Shown one piece after another: positions 48,037 to 60,412 of a DNA stretch of 64,000 nt. A model generated the notes under the pieces. The model was not told where the DNA came from. It did not search any database and saw only the letters and a list, made by a program, of their open reading frames with translations. Numbering within the stretch: the first letter of the stretch is position 1; every line of letters starts with the position of its first letter. The translations under genes were made by a program, and so were the position numbers. This DNA is from Aquilaria yunnanensis (Eukaryota; Streptophyta; Magnoliopsida; Malvales; Thymelaeaceae): assembly GCA_039654915.1 (NCBI GenBank), contig CM077596.1, positions 75,703,751 to 75,767,750 of the forward strand. Direction: 5' to 3'.

Positions 48037-48881
48037 CTATCGTGGATTGAACTTTCCTCGGTTCAATTCTTGCCGAGAAGCTTTTGCTTGTCTCAACACC
48101 AAGTCTCCCACCCGGAAGTGTCTTGGTTTGATCTTGGAGTCATAGTACTTTGCCACTCTTTCTTTATAAATTGAAGTCCTTACTTCAGCAACTTCCCTGA
48201 GCTCATCCAGCACATCTAGGTTGATCCTCAGCTCTTCATCATTTGCCTTTTCATTGAAATGAAGAACCCTATAGCTAGGAAGGCCAATTTCCACTAATAC
48301 TATGGCCTCAGTATCATATGTTAAACAGAAAGGCGTTTCTCCTAAAGAAGTTTTATATGTTGTTCGGTGAGCTCAAAGGACTTCCGAGATCCAATCAACC
48401 TACGCTCTAAAGGCTTGATCTAGCTTATTTTTTAAATATTCGAGAATGTATCTATTGGTGAGTTCCACAAGGCGATTGGACTGTGGCCTCATTACTGAGG
48501 TTCTGCAATGGATGATGGTTCATCTAGGAACTTGAAGAACCTCTTGCTTGTTATTTGTGTGCCGTTGTCGGTGAAAATCTCCCGTGGGATGCCAAATCTA
48601 CATATTATTTGTTTCCATACAAAGTCCTTTGTCTTCTGCTCTATGATTTTTGCAAAGGGTTTTGCCTCAACCCACTTAGTGAAGTAATCAATGACAACTA
48701 TTAAGCATTTCCTCCCTCTTGAGGTAGGCATAAATGGTCTAAGGATGTCCACGCCCCATTTTGCAAAGGGCCATAAAGTAGTAATTGGAGTCATTTGTTC
48801 CCTATGTTTTTTTGATACTGTGCCAAACTTTTGACATTTGTCACACTTCTTGACAAACTTGGCTGTGTCCTCTGCTAGCAT
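48037..48881 (-). pseudogene. Ty3/gypsy integrase remnant
   Basis: A zinc-finger end (CDKCQKFG) precedes the integrase core with two of the catalytic acidic positions visible (WGVDIL and FTDNGTQ). Downstream at 48294-48037 lies the C-terminal region ending YYDSKIKPRHFRVGDLVLR. Stops interrupt the frame between 48492 and 48294, so it is non-functional. Confidence 0.85.
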
Positions 48882-48971
48882 AGGCCAATAATATCCTTAA
48901 AGGATAAGTTTTCTGGCACCAATATGATTCCCACAAACACTTTCATGAACTTCTCTTAGCGCGTAATTCGC

Positions 48972-51017
48972 CTATTCTACCAAAAGACACCTTTTATATG
49001 GGGCTGTGAAAAACCGAAAATATAGTGTGCTGTCCTCGGATAGGTAAAATTTAGTGGCCTTTCTTTCTATCTTGATCGCTTCCTTAGGGTCATTTGGAAG
49101 TTGGCCTGTGGACAAGTAACTCCTTATTGGGTGCATCCATCCCATAATATCACTTTGCAAGATGGCCATGATTACACTTTCACAAATACTTGGTTTTTCG
49201 ATAACATCAATGTGAATATCTGTGGGTGCTTCAAATACTGAAGCCACTCTAGCTATAGCATCTACTTGACTGTTTTCAATCCACAGGATATTTTCAATGG
49301 TCACCTTCTTGAATGTTACCATCATATTTTTTAGTGCCTCATGATATTTAATCATGGTTGGTACTTTGGCTTCATAGTCTCCTTGAGTTTGTTTAGTGAC
49401 TATTTGGAAATCACTTCGAAGTCTTACCTCCCTTATTCCCAGGTTCTTACATACTCGTAATGCTGCGATGACCACTTCATACTTTGTTTCATTATTCGTG
49501 GCCTTAAAGTTAAGCTTGAAAGCATGGTCTGTCCTTATCTCATTCGGGCTTACTAGGACAATTCCAATGCCACACCCTTTAAAACTGGATGAACCATCCG
49601 TATGTGATATCCATTCTCTTATCACCTTTTTGGTTTGGTGAGGAGTGCACTTAAAGATAAATTCTGCCAATGCTTATGATTTGATATTTAGTCGGGGAAC
49701 ATATTTGATGTCAAACTCGGTGAGCTCCAAGCTCCATTTTGTAAGTTTTCTTGATAATTCTAGTTTTCCCATGATTTTCCGTAATGGATATGAAGTAGGC
49801 ACAATTATGGGATGAGAGTGAAAGTATGGTTGCAGCCTTCTTGCTGCAGTGATGAGCATTAGTATTATTTTCTCCAATTAAGGATATCCAGGCTCTGCCC
49901 CTTGAAAGACTCGATTAACAAAGTATACTGGGTTTTGGGTTCCCTGTCCTTCCTGCACGAGGGCTGCCGCCCTTGTTTCTTGAGTAACTGATAAGTAACA
50001 TATAAGGGGTTCGCCTATCTGTGGGCTCTTAAGGACATGCAGGTAGCCTAATGCAACCTTAATTTGGTTGAAGGCTTTTTGGCATTCTTCATCCCACAAT
50101 GAGGGTGAGTTCCCCTTCTTCTTTAGTGTGCGGAAGAATGAGAGGCACTTCCTGGCCACTTCTGCCAGGAACTTTCCAAGGGCCGTGATTCTTCCTGCTA
50201 ATGTCTGTACATCTCTAATGTCCTTGGGTGGAGCCAGGTCAAGTACTGTTTTTTCCTTTTCTGGGTTGGCCTCTATGACTCGATAAGTGACCATGTAGAC
50301 TAGGAATTTTCCTGAGCTTACCCCAAAAGTGCACTTGGCTAAATCAAGTTTCATCTTGTATTTTCGCAAGGCATTAAAGGTTTCTTTTAGGTCTGCAATA
50401 TGATATTGTCTTCGCTTGGTCTTAACTAGCAGGTCATCTACATAGACCTCAAAATTCCTACCAATTTTCTCTTTGAAAATTTTGTTCATGAGCCTTTGGT
50501 AGGTGGCCCTAGCATTTTTAAGGCTAAAAGGCATTCTAGTAAAGCAAAATAGACCTTGGTTTGTTACGAAGGTAGTGTGAATTTCATCATCTAGATGCAT
50601 TCGAATTTAGTTATAGCCGCTAAAGGCATCCATGAAGCTAAGCATTCCATGATATGCCAAAGCGTCAACCATGACATCAATTTGAGGTAAGGGGTAACAA
50701 TCTTTAGGACATGCTTCATTAAAATTTGTAAAGTCATTACACATTCGCTACCCTCCAGTGGTCTTTGGGGCCATTACAACATTATAGACCCAATCTGGAT
50801 ATTTGTCTTCCTTTATGAAGTTGGCAGTTAGGCACTTCTCTACCTTTACCTTAGCAGCTGCTTTCATTTTGGGTCCGAGGTTCTTCTTCTTCTGCTGAAC
50901 TGGGTGCCTTCTTGGCATGATGTTAAGTTTGTAGGTAATGACCTCTAGGTCAATTCCTGGCATGTCTTTTGCTGACCAAGCGAAGACATCACGGTTGTCT
51001 TTGAGGAAAACAATCAA
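48972..51017 (-). pseudogene. Ty3/gypsy reverse transcriptase and RNase H remnants
   Basis: The reverse transcriptase is broken into 51017-50748 and 50600-49878, with the active-site YVDD intact in the second piece. RNase H follows, and a second RNase H-like domain with TDGSS and ETKYEVVIAALR occurs at 49670-48972. Stops at about 49671 and in the 50601-50747 gap break the polyprotein. The second RNase H is the diagnostic trait of the Tat group. Confidence 0.87.
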
Positions 51018-51026
51018 CTCTTCTTC

Positions 51027-51839
51027 CTATTTTTTGCCGAGGGTAGTTCCTACCTTGGTCTTCTTACTAGGGTCTGCATCATTGAGGATTATCTCTTTCA
51101 TTGCCTCCACAGGTGTTCCTCTTTTTTCCTTCTCTTGGGTTCGCATATCTAGGCTATCAGAATGGTATAACCAAGTAATTGCCGAGATTGTCTCTGCTAT
51201 GCTAGGGGAGATAATTGCCATTCCGTCTTTGGTCAGGAGGGTTATCTCCAATGTTTTGAGCCTGATACGGATGTCAAACTCTTGCATAGTGTAGAATCCA
51301 ATCAAACCATTGTAGGTTACAGGTGCATCAATGATCTTGAACTTGACCATCTTTGTAACTTCATTCTCCTCTCCGTCCCCAAATGTTATTGGAAGCACGA
51401 CCTCCCCCACTACTGGTAGAGATTCATTTCCTGGTCCTTTGATTTGATGATGGTGAGGCTTAATCCTTACTTTGTCAAACGTCATCTTTTCGATAGTATA
51501 CTGGTAGAGAATGATAGGAGGTGCTCCCATATCTAGTAGAAGCTTTTCAACTCTGTGCCTGACTGTTACTGCATCGACAATAAATCCTGAGGTTCTATGA
51601 GCGATTGAGGATCCTGGAGCAACATGTTCCCTTCCCCTTTTAGAGGTAACCTCATTAGCAATATGATGGATTGTTGCTTCTGTTGGCCTATTATTATAGT
51701 GGTCATTCTTTCCTCTGCCCTGGTTATTTCTATTCCCATCATCATCTTTCTTCTTAAATTTGGACTCTTCTTTACAAGCATCATTGCTGCGCTCTCGATA
51801 GCGTCTGATGTACTTGTTGAGTTTTCCATCTTTAATCAA
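51027..51839 (-). pseudogene. Ty3/gypsy protease region remnant
   Basis: The open stretch contains the retropepsin-like segment with LLLDMGAPP. The usual active-site D-T/S-G is D-M-G here, so the catalytic motif is altered. It is joined to the gag remnant through a frame change near 51839. Confidence 0.7.
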
Positions 51840-52826
51840 TTTTTCAATTTATTCATTGAGCAATCTACAATTATCGATCTCATGCCCGATAATCTTGTGA
51901 AATTCATAACAGTGGCTGCTCTGGGGCCTATCTGCTCGGCTTTCTTGGCTTCTGGCCACTTAAGATATTTTTGATCTTGGATAGCATGAAAAATAACTGA
52001 TCTTGGGGCTGTGAGTGCTGTGAGCTTTACTATTTCCCAGCTTTCACTTGTGTACTCCCTCCAAAAGGGGTTAAGATGTGGCCATGATCTCTCATCATGC
52101 CTTTGCCTTTTAACAAGCCCTTGGTAGTCTACCTGCCTAGACTCCCTTTTGCGTTGTTCCACGCTAAAAGCCACAATGTCCCTAGCATTCATGAACTCGA
52201 AGGCTCTTTGCAAGAACTCTTGCCTCCTTTTTGTGGACTATTTTTGCCAATTCTTTGGCGAATTCTGAATCTAGCTGAAGTCCTTCAGTCATTAAGAGTA
52301 CAAACTCATTTTCAGCCAAATTAGGCACCTTCAATGCTTCCTTGCTAAAACGGTCTACGTAACTTCTAAATGATTCCCCCTCATTTTGCCTCACAGCAAA
52401 AAGGTAAGTTGGTACTCTTGTGCAGGCTTTCCTCCCAAGAAAGTAGTCCGTTAATGCCTTGTTGAGGTTATCCCACGAACCTATAGATTCTGCTTCAAGA
52501 CCGGAATACCATGTTCGGGCATCCCTAATGAGTGTTGTTGGAAAGGCTTGACACATAGCCTCATCTGAGAAACCAACCAGAGTCATAATATTTTCATAAT
52601 GGCTCAGGTGGTCTGCTGGGTCCCCAGTCCCGTCATATGGTTTAAAGTGAGGGACTTTCATTTTCTCTGGTATTGGCTCATTCATGAGTTTAGCAGTAAA
52701 TGGGTGTCTTCCTTGCTTCCTTGGATTTATCCGAGTTAGATTTTGTATCTGTTGTTGCATCTGAGTAATGGTGTTTTGAGCGGCTTGAAGTGCTGTTACT
52801 GTAGCTGGATTTAAGGCATTGGCCAT
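51836..52826 (-). pseudogene. Ty3/gypsy gag remnant
   Basis: The segment 52826-52182 carries a retrotransposon gag domain with KPYDGTGDPADHLSHYE and ARTWYSGLE. It continues in another frame at 52213-51836, showing a frameshift. An in-frame stop lies directly upstream of the first Met. Confidence 0.85.
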
Positions 52827-53491
52827 GAGCTGTTACAGAGATGCAAGGTAAGCTTGTTGTGCCAGTGGGGGCATGCTGGCTATTGGCATAGCAGAGGCAG
52901 TCTGTTATGAAACACCATGCCAATAATAATATGCGTAAGCTGAATGACTATTGTCTCCCAGGTTAGAGGGAAAAGAAGATTTTGGAAGCATCCCTACTAT
53001 TGGTGGAATAGGCCCTGGCAGGAATTCTTGGGATGGTGGGATAACGGTATGCTTGCATGGAGGTATGGGTTGCTGGGATGGTGGAGTTGTAGAAGTTGGT
53101 GGGATTTGGAGTGACGTTGAAGCGTGCCCCCCAGGGGTCGAGGTACCGATGCTAAGAAAGGGAAAGTTGGGAACTCCCCCTATCTGGTTATGGATCTGGG
53201 TTCCAATGCATGTACACACTGTGGAGTTGGACACCTTGTGTGTATGGATAATGAAAGTTGCTCCAAGGTATGGGCCGTGCCTATGCTTGCTGAGGGGACT
53301 GCACAAAGTACTTAGCCATGACGGTCGTGACGGAATCTAACTGGGCATTCATACTTTCAAACTCTGCTCTTGTGAAGAAATGGGTATTTTGTATCGAATG
53401 CCTTTGGCAGAAAGTTATGTTTGCCTTACCACTTTCATTTTCGAGTGCTCGGTCTGGTGATGTAGATGTTGAGATGTTGCCTTCTGCTTAT

Positions 53492-53571
53492 TGTTGACAC
53501 CCAATTTCGTCCGGCCATTAAAAAAAATTTTCATTAAAAAATTAAATAAAATATTAATTAAAAAAATTATT

Positions 53572-53609
<38 letters not shown>

Positions 53610-54906
53610 TAAAAAATTTAATTAGTTTAAAATATATTTTTGTTTTGAGAAGATTTGATTTAAAAAGATATATATGGGTATATGTGTATGTTTGAAGTAA
53701 AAATTAAAACTCCATAAATGACAAAATTAAAAAGTTTGGGGTAAAAATGACAAAATTGAGAAGTTTCGGGAAAAATTGATAAATTCTGAAAGTTTCAGGA
53801 GCTTTGCGTAATTTTTCGCATCAATTTTGGGCCAGACGGACGTTTCTGGCCCAAATTGACAAAAAACGACAAAATTGTCAGAATCAGAAGCTTCTGATAC
53901 TTATCCAGAGGATAAGAAACGTAAAGGACTGAAACTGTCATTTTACCAATTTAAGAGATAAGTTTTGATTATTTTTATTATTTAATTAGGAACAGTTCAG
54001 CCAAACTTCCTCTATAAATAGGGGTCCAAATTTGATGCTGGACACAGAAAAAAATACAAAGAAACCTTAGAGCTCCGTTTCAAAAAAACAGGAAAATTAC
54101 ATCCTTAGTCCATAGCCTCTCCTCCCTCTGCCTAGAAAGTCCCAAACTTTTGCTTCTTATGTTTTGACCATCTTCTTCGTTTTTTCTTTTTCTTCCGTTT
54201 TTAAAACTTTTCTTTTATTTTTGAAATATACATATCAATTTTTGTTTCCTTTATTAAATAAAACTTTGATTAAATAATTATTTTTTTTGTTCACCTTTTA
54301 TCAAATAAAGTATTAAGACTTTTCTTTTATTTTTTTTGAAATATACATAAATTTTTGGTTTCATTATTAAATAAATGAAATTTTGATTAAATAATTATTT
54401 TTTGACTCACCTTTTTAAAATAATTTCCATATCCAGATGATCCGTCAGGATCTACGGTTTGGAAAACATCTACTTTTTAATTAAATTAAATAAATACAAA
54501 GATAAAAATCTATATTTACGATATGGATTAATTTATTTAAAATTTCATCAAATTCCGTGTCCGGGTGACTCGGCAGAGTCCATGGTTCGGAATTAAATCT
54601 TCCGTGTCCAAATGACTCGGCAAAGTCCATGGTTCGGAAGTATCAAATTTTATATAAATTAATTTAAAAATCCACATCCGATTAATTCAGTTAAAATTTC
54701 TAGTTTGAAAATTAACTGAATATTTTCTAAAAGCAAAGCAAAACAAAATTAAAATCAACTAAGGTGCCAATTTTGGGTGCTATAACAAAGTTGTTTTAGC
54801 GTAACCGTACTCCCGATCCCCGAACTCTCGCAGATCAATTTTAAGGTGTCCAATCGACCTAGGTAAACAGATTGGTGGCGACTCCCGAAAACCCGACGTT
54901 GTGACA
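53492..54906. mobile_element. Nested solo LTR (1.4 kb) with 5-bp TSD
   Basis: The sequence begins TGTTGACACCCAATTTCG and ends ACGTTGTGACA, with TG...CA borders. It is flanked by cttat at 53487-53491 and 54907-54911. The interior has repeated 'gactcggcagagtccatggttcgg' units at 54555-54640 and 'ggtggcgactccc' near its end, as in large Ty3/gypsy LTRs. No coding region is attached, so it is a solo LTR inserted into the leader of the older Tat element. Confidence 0.85.
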
Positions 54907-55023
54907 CTTATTCTGTGTCATCAATAAGGAGGGTTTTCCTTGCCATCTTATCTAGAGGATCAGGTCGAGTATCCGGATGCTGCGCCTCCTTTCCAGTAGT
55001 ATAAGATCTAAGTGTGTACTCAT

Positions 55024-55047
55024 GGATAAACCACAGTGGGTGCCAAA
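55024..55047 (-). other. Primer-binding site of the Ty3/gypsy element
   Basis: Directly inside the 5' LTR the minus strand reads TTTGGCACCCACTGTGG. This resembles the TGGCGCCCACCGTGGGG-type primer-binding site common in plant Ty3/gypsy elements. One or two bases differ from that pattern. Confidence 0.7.
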
Positions 55048-55427
55048 TGATGATGCACTTTTCTTAGTAAACGATCTGAAGGTCCGGAAGCTTGGTCCAT
55101 CGCACGAGTACACTTTGGCAAAAGAAGCGTGGAGACCTGTAAAAGATACTCCGATGCTCAAATCAATAATGATCCTGGTGTGATACAAATACCAAGAAAA
55201 GTGATCTCATACATGAAATGTGATCATGAATGCCTTTATATAGGCTTTTGGGATAGTGTGCCTTGAGATTTATGACTATTAAATGGAACGGTTATCTCTT
55301 AAACCGTTAGATCTAGAATATCTGTCATTTGTGATCAAATTGGGCTTAAAACTCTTAATAAGCCTAATTTCTTTAAGATGATGTTTAGACCCAATGAGAG
55401 GCCAATCTTCTGATATGAGTACCACTA
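55048..55427 (-). repeat. 5' LTR of the Ty3/gypsy element
   Basis: 380 bases, same length as 45719-46098 and clearly similar with many point differences, indicating an old insertion. The outer end has decayed from CA to TA (plus strand ACCACTA). Confidence 0.92.
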
Positions 55428-55432
55428 GAAAC

Positions 55433-58017
55433 ATATTTGATCTCATTTATACACATGTCACATGTGTCATAGCAACCAAAACAGCTACAATTGGAATGAC
55501 TTCTAACTAAAAGTCAAAGCAAAACACCGAATGCATAGATTTTTGTAGTAAAGGAAAACTTTACAAATCCATATAATAAAAAGTTATATGATCAAAATTT
55601 GATATAAAATTTACTTGAATTTAATTTATTCAATAGCGGTCTGTTATATAAAAATGACAATTTACTTTTGTATTACGAAAAATTTGTCCCACACCATTTA
55701 GAAAGAAAAAAGCGAAAATCAACGCGCAAAGTCACCTTGTTTTTCATTGTACTTTGGATATAAAAGGTGAAAGGCCACAATTTTGACGGAAGACTGAAAA
55801 ACAGTACTCCACTTGCTACAATACTGAAATTTGAGGTGAATATGTAATTTTTCGGCTTGGTTGAGTTAAGCGTGAAATCAGTCGATCGCCTTTTCTGATA
55901 GGTGATCGCCTTTTTTTTTTTTTTAAATGATGTAATCACGTTTTTTTTTTAAGCAAGAAAGGAGATCCTTTTCTTGAAAGGTAGCGTCGTGCTTCTTATG
56001 TCTAAGTAAAAATAGGTAAACTACACAATCAATTCTCAATTTGTATATAATGATACCTTTTGGTCCTCAAATTTATAATCAGGCACCTTTTTCACTCTAT
56101 CACACTAAACATAAAAATTTCATAAATTTTTGGGTTTTGTGTTTTAAGTTTCTGAACATTCATGAGTAACAATTAAGACTCCAATTTATGCTGAAATCTC
56201 AAATCCACTATATTAATCTTATGTCATAAATTTTCTATTTCTTTTTATCAAATTTGTTGCCAACTTTTCAATTATTTCAAATTTTTAAAAACTTTTGAAT
56301 TGATCTTGACTTCATTTTGAATTTATAATTTTTTTAACATCTTTTCCCTATAACTTTAATCAGTATAAAAATTTTGTACTTTAACTAATCGACCCCACAA
56401 TGAAATGCAGGTTTATAACTCGTACACATGGACATTATTTAAGTTCTCCGAACAATGAGCCCACAAATTTGAGAAGAATGATTCATTTGACCACTCCCCT
56501 CAATTTTTTCCTGATCTTAGAACTTTTTGTGATGATTAGAAGAATAGACTCAACGAAGCAATTTTACCTCAACAAAATTGGGGCAGTTCGTTTAAAATTA
56601 AACTCATTAATGTAGCTGAATTATTTGTGGGTTCTAGGCAGGTTAAAGATGGGTCAAGATGATTCACGGGTTAGGTTTGAAAATAGGGCATTAATTTGTT
56701 TTTATTTACATCCATTTGTCCCTACTTAAGCCTCATTTCTCCATGTCTTCTCTATCCTCTCATCTTGGGAAACATCCTTCCCATAATTAAACAAGGCGAG
56801 TTGCTACCATGGTTATCCCTCGTTGTCCGCCAATTAGTAAGTCTGAAGGCTCTTCAAATTTTCCCAATTACATCATTAACAACTTCAAATTTGATATGAA
56901 GACTCTTCAAGAAACTCCAGCTCATGAAAATCAATTTCTAGCATCGACTTGAGTAGACAAGATAAGTCATGAAGTCCATTGTGCGGGTCCTTTGTCAACA
57001 GGCTGGGTCATTGTCAATTGGTGGATCTAGCTATAGATCACTAGATCTAATGTCGTGTGTTGACTGCCAGATGTGGGAACGATTTGGTTGGATAATAGGC
57101 AGAGCCATGAAGGGAATGACAAATGTGGCGGTGGTTTTTCTGTGATATTGTGAGTGATCGGGGTAGTTGACTGACAAAGTATTAGATCCGAAACCATGGT
57201 TAGTAGCTAGAGCTGGTGGGTGAGAGAGAAATGCATATGACCAAGCAGCCAAAGGAAAGTGAAATGGTTGACAAATAGCGTAAATAATACAAAATTGGAG
57301 GGTATTTACACTTTTCTAGTTGATGGTCATGAACGACCCGAGAATAATGTGGTCTCATCAATACGTTTAATGCAAAATGAATTGCCCCAAAGTTTCAGCT
57401 GCCAACTCTATGATGTCAAAGAACCTGTGGTTGTTACCAAGCAGACATCTATATGGGCTCAAGCCTAATATGTGGCTTGACATGGGCCATTATTGAGCCT
57501 TAAAAATTTATGAATTAAAGATATTCATCCATACATACATATAGATAAACAAGTTTGTCTCAGTCTAATCTCACCAGGTTAACATGTTTTCTACATGGGG
57601 TCTAATCCAATGTTGACCCATATATATTTTGATCTCAATATTCTTAATACTTGCATTATGCGTGGACCCAGAATTCTTGAATTTGGGCTCAAAATAGGTG
57701 TCCTGATACACATATTGCCAATTCGGTTGTAGTTAATGCATGAGCATTAACACATTTTGAGTAGATGGTAGGCTGACTGAGAGTGAGGCCATCATGGCCT
57801 TTACAAATTTGCCCTCCAAATTGTCTAAAATTACTTATCTATTTGCATGTGATTTTTTTAGCACCGGGTTCCTAATCATTGCTTATTGGAATGCAGTAAT
57901 TTCTTAGAACAGTTAAGGACAAATATTACTGTGCCCAGAGCTCATTTGGCCACAAATTAAAAAACACGTTAATTCTCTTAAGTTAATGCTTTCCAAACTG
58001 GCCAATAATTTTTTTAA
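55433..58017. other. Intergenic DNA without a supported gene
   Basis: AT-rich sequence. A terminal-repeat-like stretch near 56010-56110 ('accttttggtcctcaaattt') has no partner I can find. Short open frames at 56400-57470 show no recognisable family, and codon-like structure is weak. I call no gene. Confidence 0.5.
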
Positions 58018-58459
58018 GGAAAAGTTACAATTACCCTTAGGTTTACCTTAACCTACAGCTTGTCATTTTTATTTTTAAAAACTTACATTTTAACCTTTGA
58101 TTTTTTTATATTGTCTGATAACAACTTCTGAAACTATAATTTAAACTGTAGGATAGTTATTTTTTAGTAATGGCGGTCTCTCCAAGATTTTTTTTATAGT
58201 TAATAGATATTTTAAATTATCAATTTTTTCTTTCTATAAATACATATTTGTATTTTTTAACAGTCCATTAAATATGAAAAAAAAGACAAAAAAAATATTG
58301 AAATTATTGAAACTTGGTTATCAGAAAATTTAATTTAAGATTTCATAAAAAAATTACGGACTCTATAAAGGAAATAAGGGATAAAGTATAAGTTTTTAAA
58401 AATAGAGGGGGCAAAGTGTACATTGGATCAAACCACACGAGAGCTTTTGTAATTTACCC
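58018..58459. mobile_element. MULE-like MITE, second copy of the 34856 family
   Basis: It begins GGAAAAGTTACAATTACCC and ends ttttgtaatttaccc. The interior at 58095-58190, reversed, matches 35150-35235, including 'taaaaaataacta' and 'acagtttaaatta'. No TSD was found, so the ends may be eroded. It lies about 550 bases upstream of the WRKY start codon. Confidence 0.7.
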
Positions 58460-59007
58460 TTACAAGGACGCAGATCCACAACTTTTCGGCGAATCCGGTT
58501 GCAAAAACATGTTAATTTACTCCTATTAAAATCTACCGACTTGTATACTAACCTGCTAACGGGTAACTTGTCGCCGTTGGTTGGTAATCTTAACGTACTA
58601 ACGAGTAACTTGTGCTACAAGTCAACCCTTGGTAATTTTTTTATTTTTTATTTTTCTAAATTCAAGAATTCAGATAATTTATAGATTAGAACACTAAATC
58701 CACATTAAAATCCACGTGGCAAAAGCGAAATGGATTGGGTGACAACACTTAATTGAAGCAAACGAAAATGGGGGCTTCGCAACTGAGAGGGAAGTTTTAC
58801 TTTTATTTTATTTTGTGGGAAGAACCGAAGAATTAATGGCGATATGAGTGTTGATAGTGAAAGAGGGAAGGGCACAAAGCAAACTTTTTATTAGAGGGTT
58901 GTCTTCTTCCATCCCCCAATTCCTCTTTCTCGCAGTTTTTGCTCCTCCATCTTTTTGTCTTTGCCTGATCAACCGTAATTTGCCTTTTGGGTACAAATAC
59001 AACAGTC

Positions 59008-59963
59008 ATGGACTTGGATTCTTCCTCTCCAAAATTGGACCCAAAATTGAAAGCACCAATTCGGGCATGCAAAACAAGGTTGGTTTGGGTTTCCATCTAT
59101 ATCTTCTTCTCCTCCTCCTTGAATTTGTGTTTTACATTAGTGTGTTCCCTGCGCATAATTCTTTCCCCAGACATTTATAGATATGTATATTTGATATGGG
59201 ATTTCTGGAATTTGTTTCAGAAAAGTGGTTCAGACTGAGAAGAGTGTTATTAGAATGAGGATTGGAGAGAATGTTGGGAAGCTGAAGAATCAAGGGCCTC
59301 CATCTGACTCATGGTCTTGGAGGAAATATGGTCAAAAAGCAATAAAAGGCTCTCCATATCCCAGGTTGTTTTGGATTTTATTATCTGCAGCTATCTGAAC
59401 TAGTTTCTTCTTTCCCAGGCACTTCTTAAAAGTTCTTCAAAAACGACAGAGACGTTTTATGATCTCCGGGGTCGATTTTTCTGTTCTCTTTCTCTTTTTG
59501 GATTTTCTCTAGGGGCTATTACAGATGCACATCAAAAGGCTGTTCGGCTAAGAAGCAAGTGGAGAGATCAAAAACAGATGCCTCAGTGCTTGTGATAACT
59601 TACACTTTTGCCCACAACCACCCCTGTCCCAGTCTTCAGGGCAGCAGAGCCACCCAGCAGCCGAAAGAGAGGCCCAAGTCCTTGAAGCAAGAAAACAGAG
59701 CAGAAGAAGCAAGCCACGAAGATCAACATGCGGATATCAGTTTTGAGAATTTGTTGAAAACCTCAGTGAGAGGCTCTGCCCAAGGCATAATAATGAACAA
59801 GGAGGGCCCTTTTTCAGAGAATATTGACAATTCCCATGACATAACACTTGGGTTTGTGTTGGATGAAGAGCCTATGATCCCGTGCCCACATCAACATCTC
59901 ATGAAAAGTTTAACTCCCAATTCAGAAGGAAACGACATCTTTGATGAGCTTGAGGAACTGTGA
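59008..59963 (+). CDS. WRKY transcription factor, group IIe-type
   Basis: Three exons (59008-59078, 59221-59364, 59513-59963) give 221 residues. The single WRKY domain has WRKYGQK in [20 protein letters not shown] and the group IIe-like sequence [20 protein letters not shown]. The zinc finger is C-x4-C-x23-H-x1-H; group IIe normally has C-x5-C, so one residue is missing. The intron splits the Arg codon after SPYP, the conserved R-type WRKY intron. An acidic tail ends [10 protein letters not shown]. The start at 59008 is the first ATG of the frame. WRKY proteins bind W-boxes (TTGACC/T) in defence and senescence genes. One W-box-like TTGACT lies about 390 bases upstream on the minus strand. The family within IIe (WRKY22/27/29 or WRKY65/69 type) is not resolved. 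Confidence 0.9.
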
Positions 59964-60366
59964 GAACAACAAGCCTTTCATGTTATTTTTTATTTGTGAT
60001 GAAGTGTTTCTTGTTGTGTCCCCTTGATCTTCGTGTAGCTATCTTTTGTATTGTGTAGGGTTTTGTGAAAGTTGTGAATATAATACGTTGACCATGGGGA
60101 ATGGCAATGGCATGTCCCAGGCACTAGCCGCATTACCACTAGTTAATTCTGAGCACCTTCTGCTTTTGCTCTCTCATGGTTCACAAGAATGAGGAAGTTG
60201 CTTTCACTTTGGTAATGTATGTAGGTCCCTGTCCGTGTGGATGTCAGAAAAAGGAAAAGTAATTTTGTGTGTATGAGTATACTATTATATAAAGCGAGGG
60301 GTAGAAAATAAGATAAGACATAAAAATTATTTTTTTTACTATCTAACTTTTTTATAATTATTGAAC

Positions 60367-60412
<46 letters not shown>

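Larger units (their letters stand above)
45719..55427 (-). mobile_element. Degenerate full-length Ty3/gypsy retrotransposon, Tat lineage
   Basis: A 9.7-kb element on the minus strand is bounded by 380-bp LTRs and the perfect 5-bp TSD gaaac (45714-45718 and 55428-55432). The order gag, protease, reverse transcriptase, RNase H, second RNase H-like domain, integrase read right to left is typical of Ty3/gypsy. The extra RNase H domain and the long 3' region with tandem repeats point to the Tat group. A tRNA primer-binding-like site lies just inside the 5' LTR, and a purine tract inside the 3' LTR. Many stops, frameshifts and divergent LTRs show an old, inactive copy. A solo LTR of another family is nested at 53492-54906. 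Confidence 0.9.

Noticed and set aside
48037..52826. Retrotransposon polyprotein as an active element
   Set aside because: Stops, frameshifts, an altered protease motif and diverged LTRs show it is inactive.
52951..53340. Plus-strand open frame of 129 codons near the gag end
   Set aside because: It lies antisense to the retrotransposon leader and reads as Gly-rich low-complexity; treated as a shadow.
56400..57468. Several 60-75 codon open frames as a possible gene
   Set aside because: No recognisable domain, no consistent splice pattern and no conservation clue; left as intergenic.
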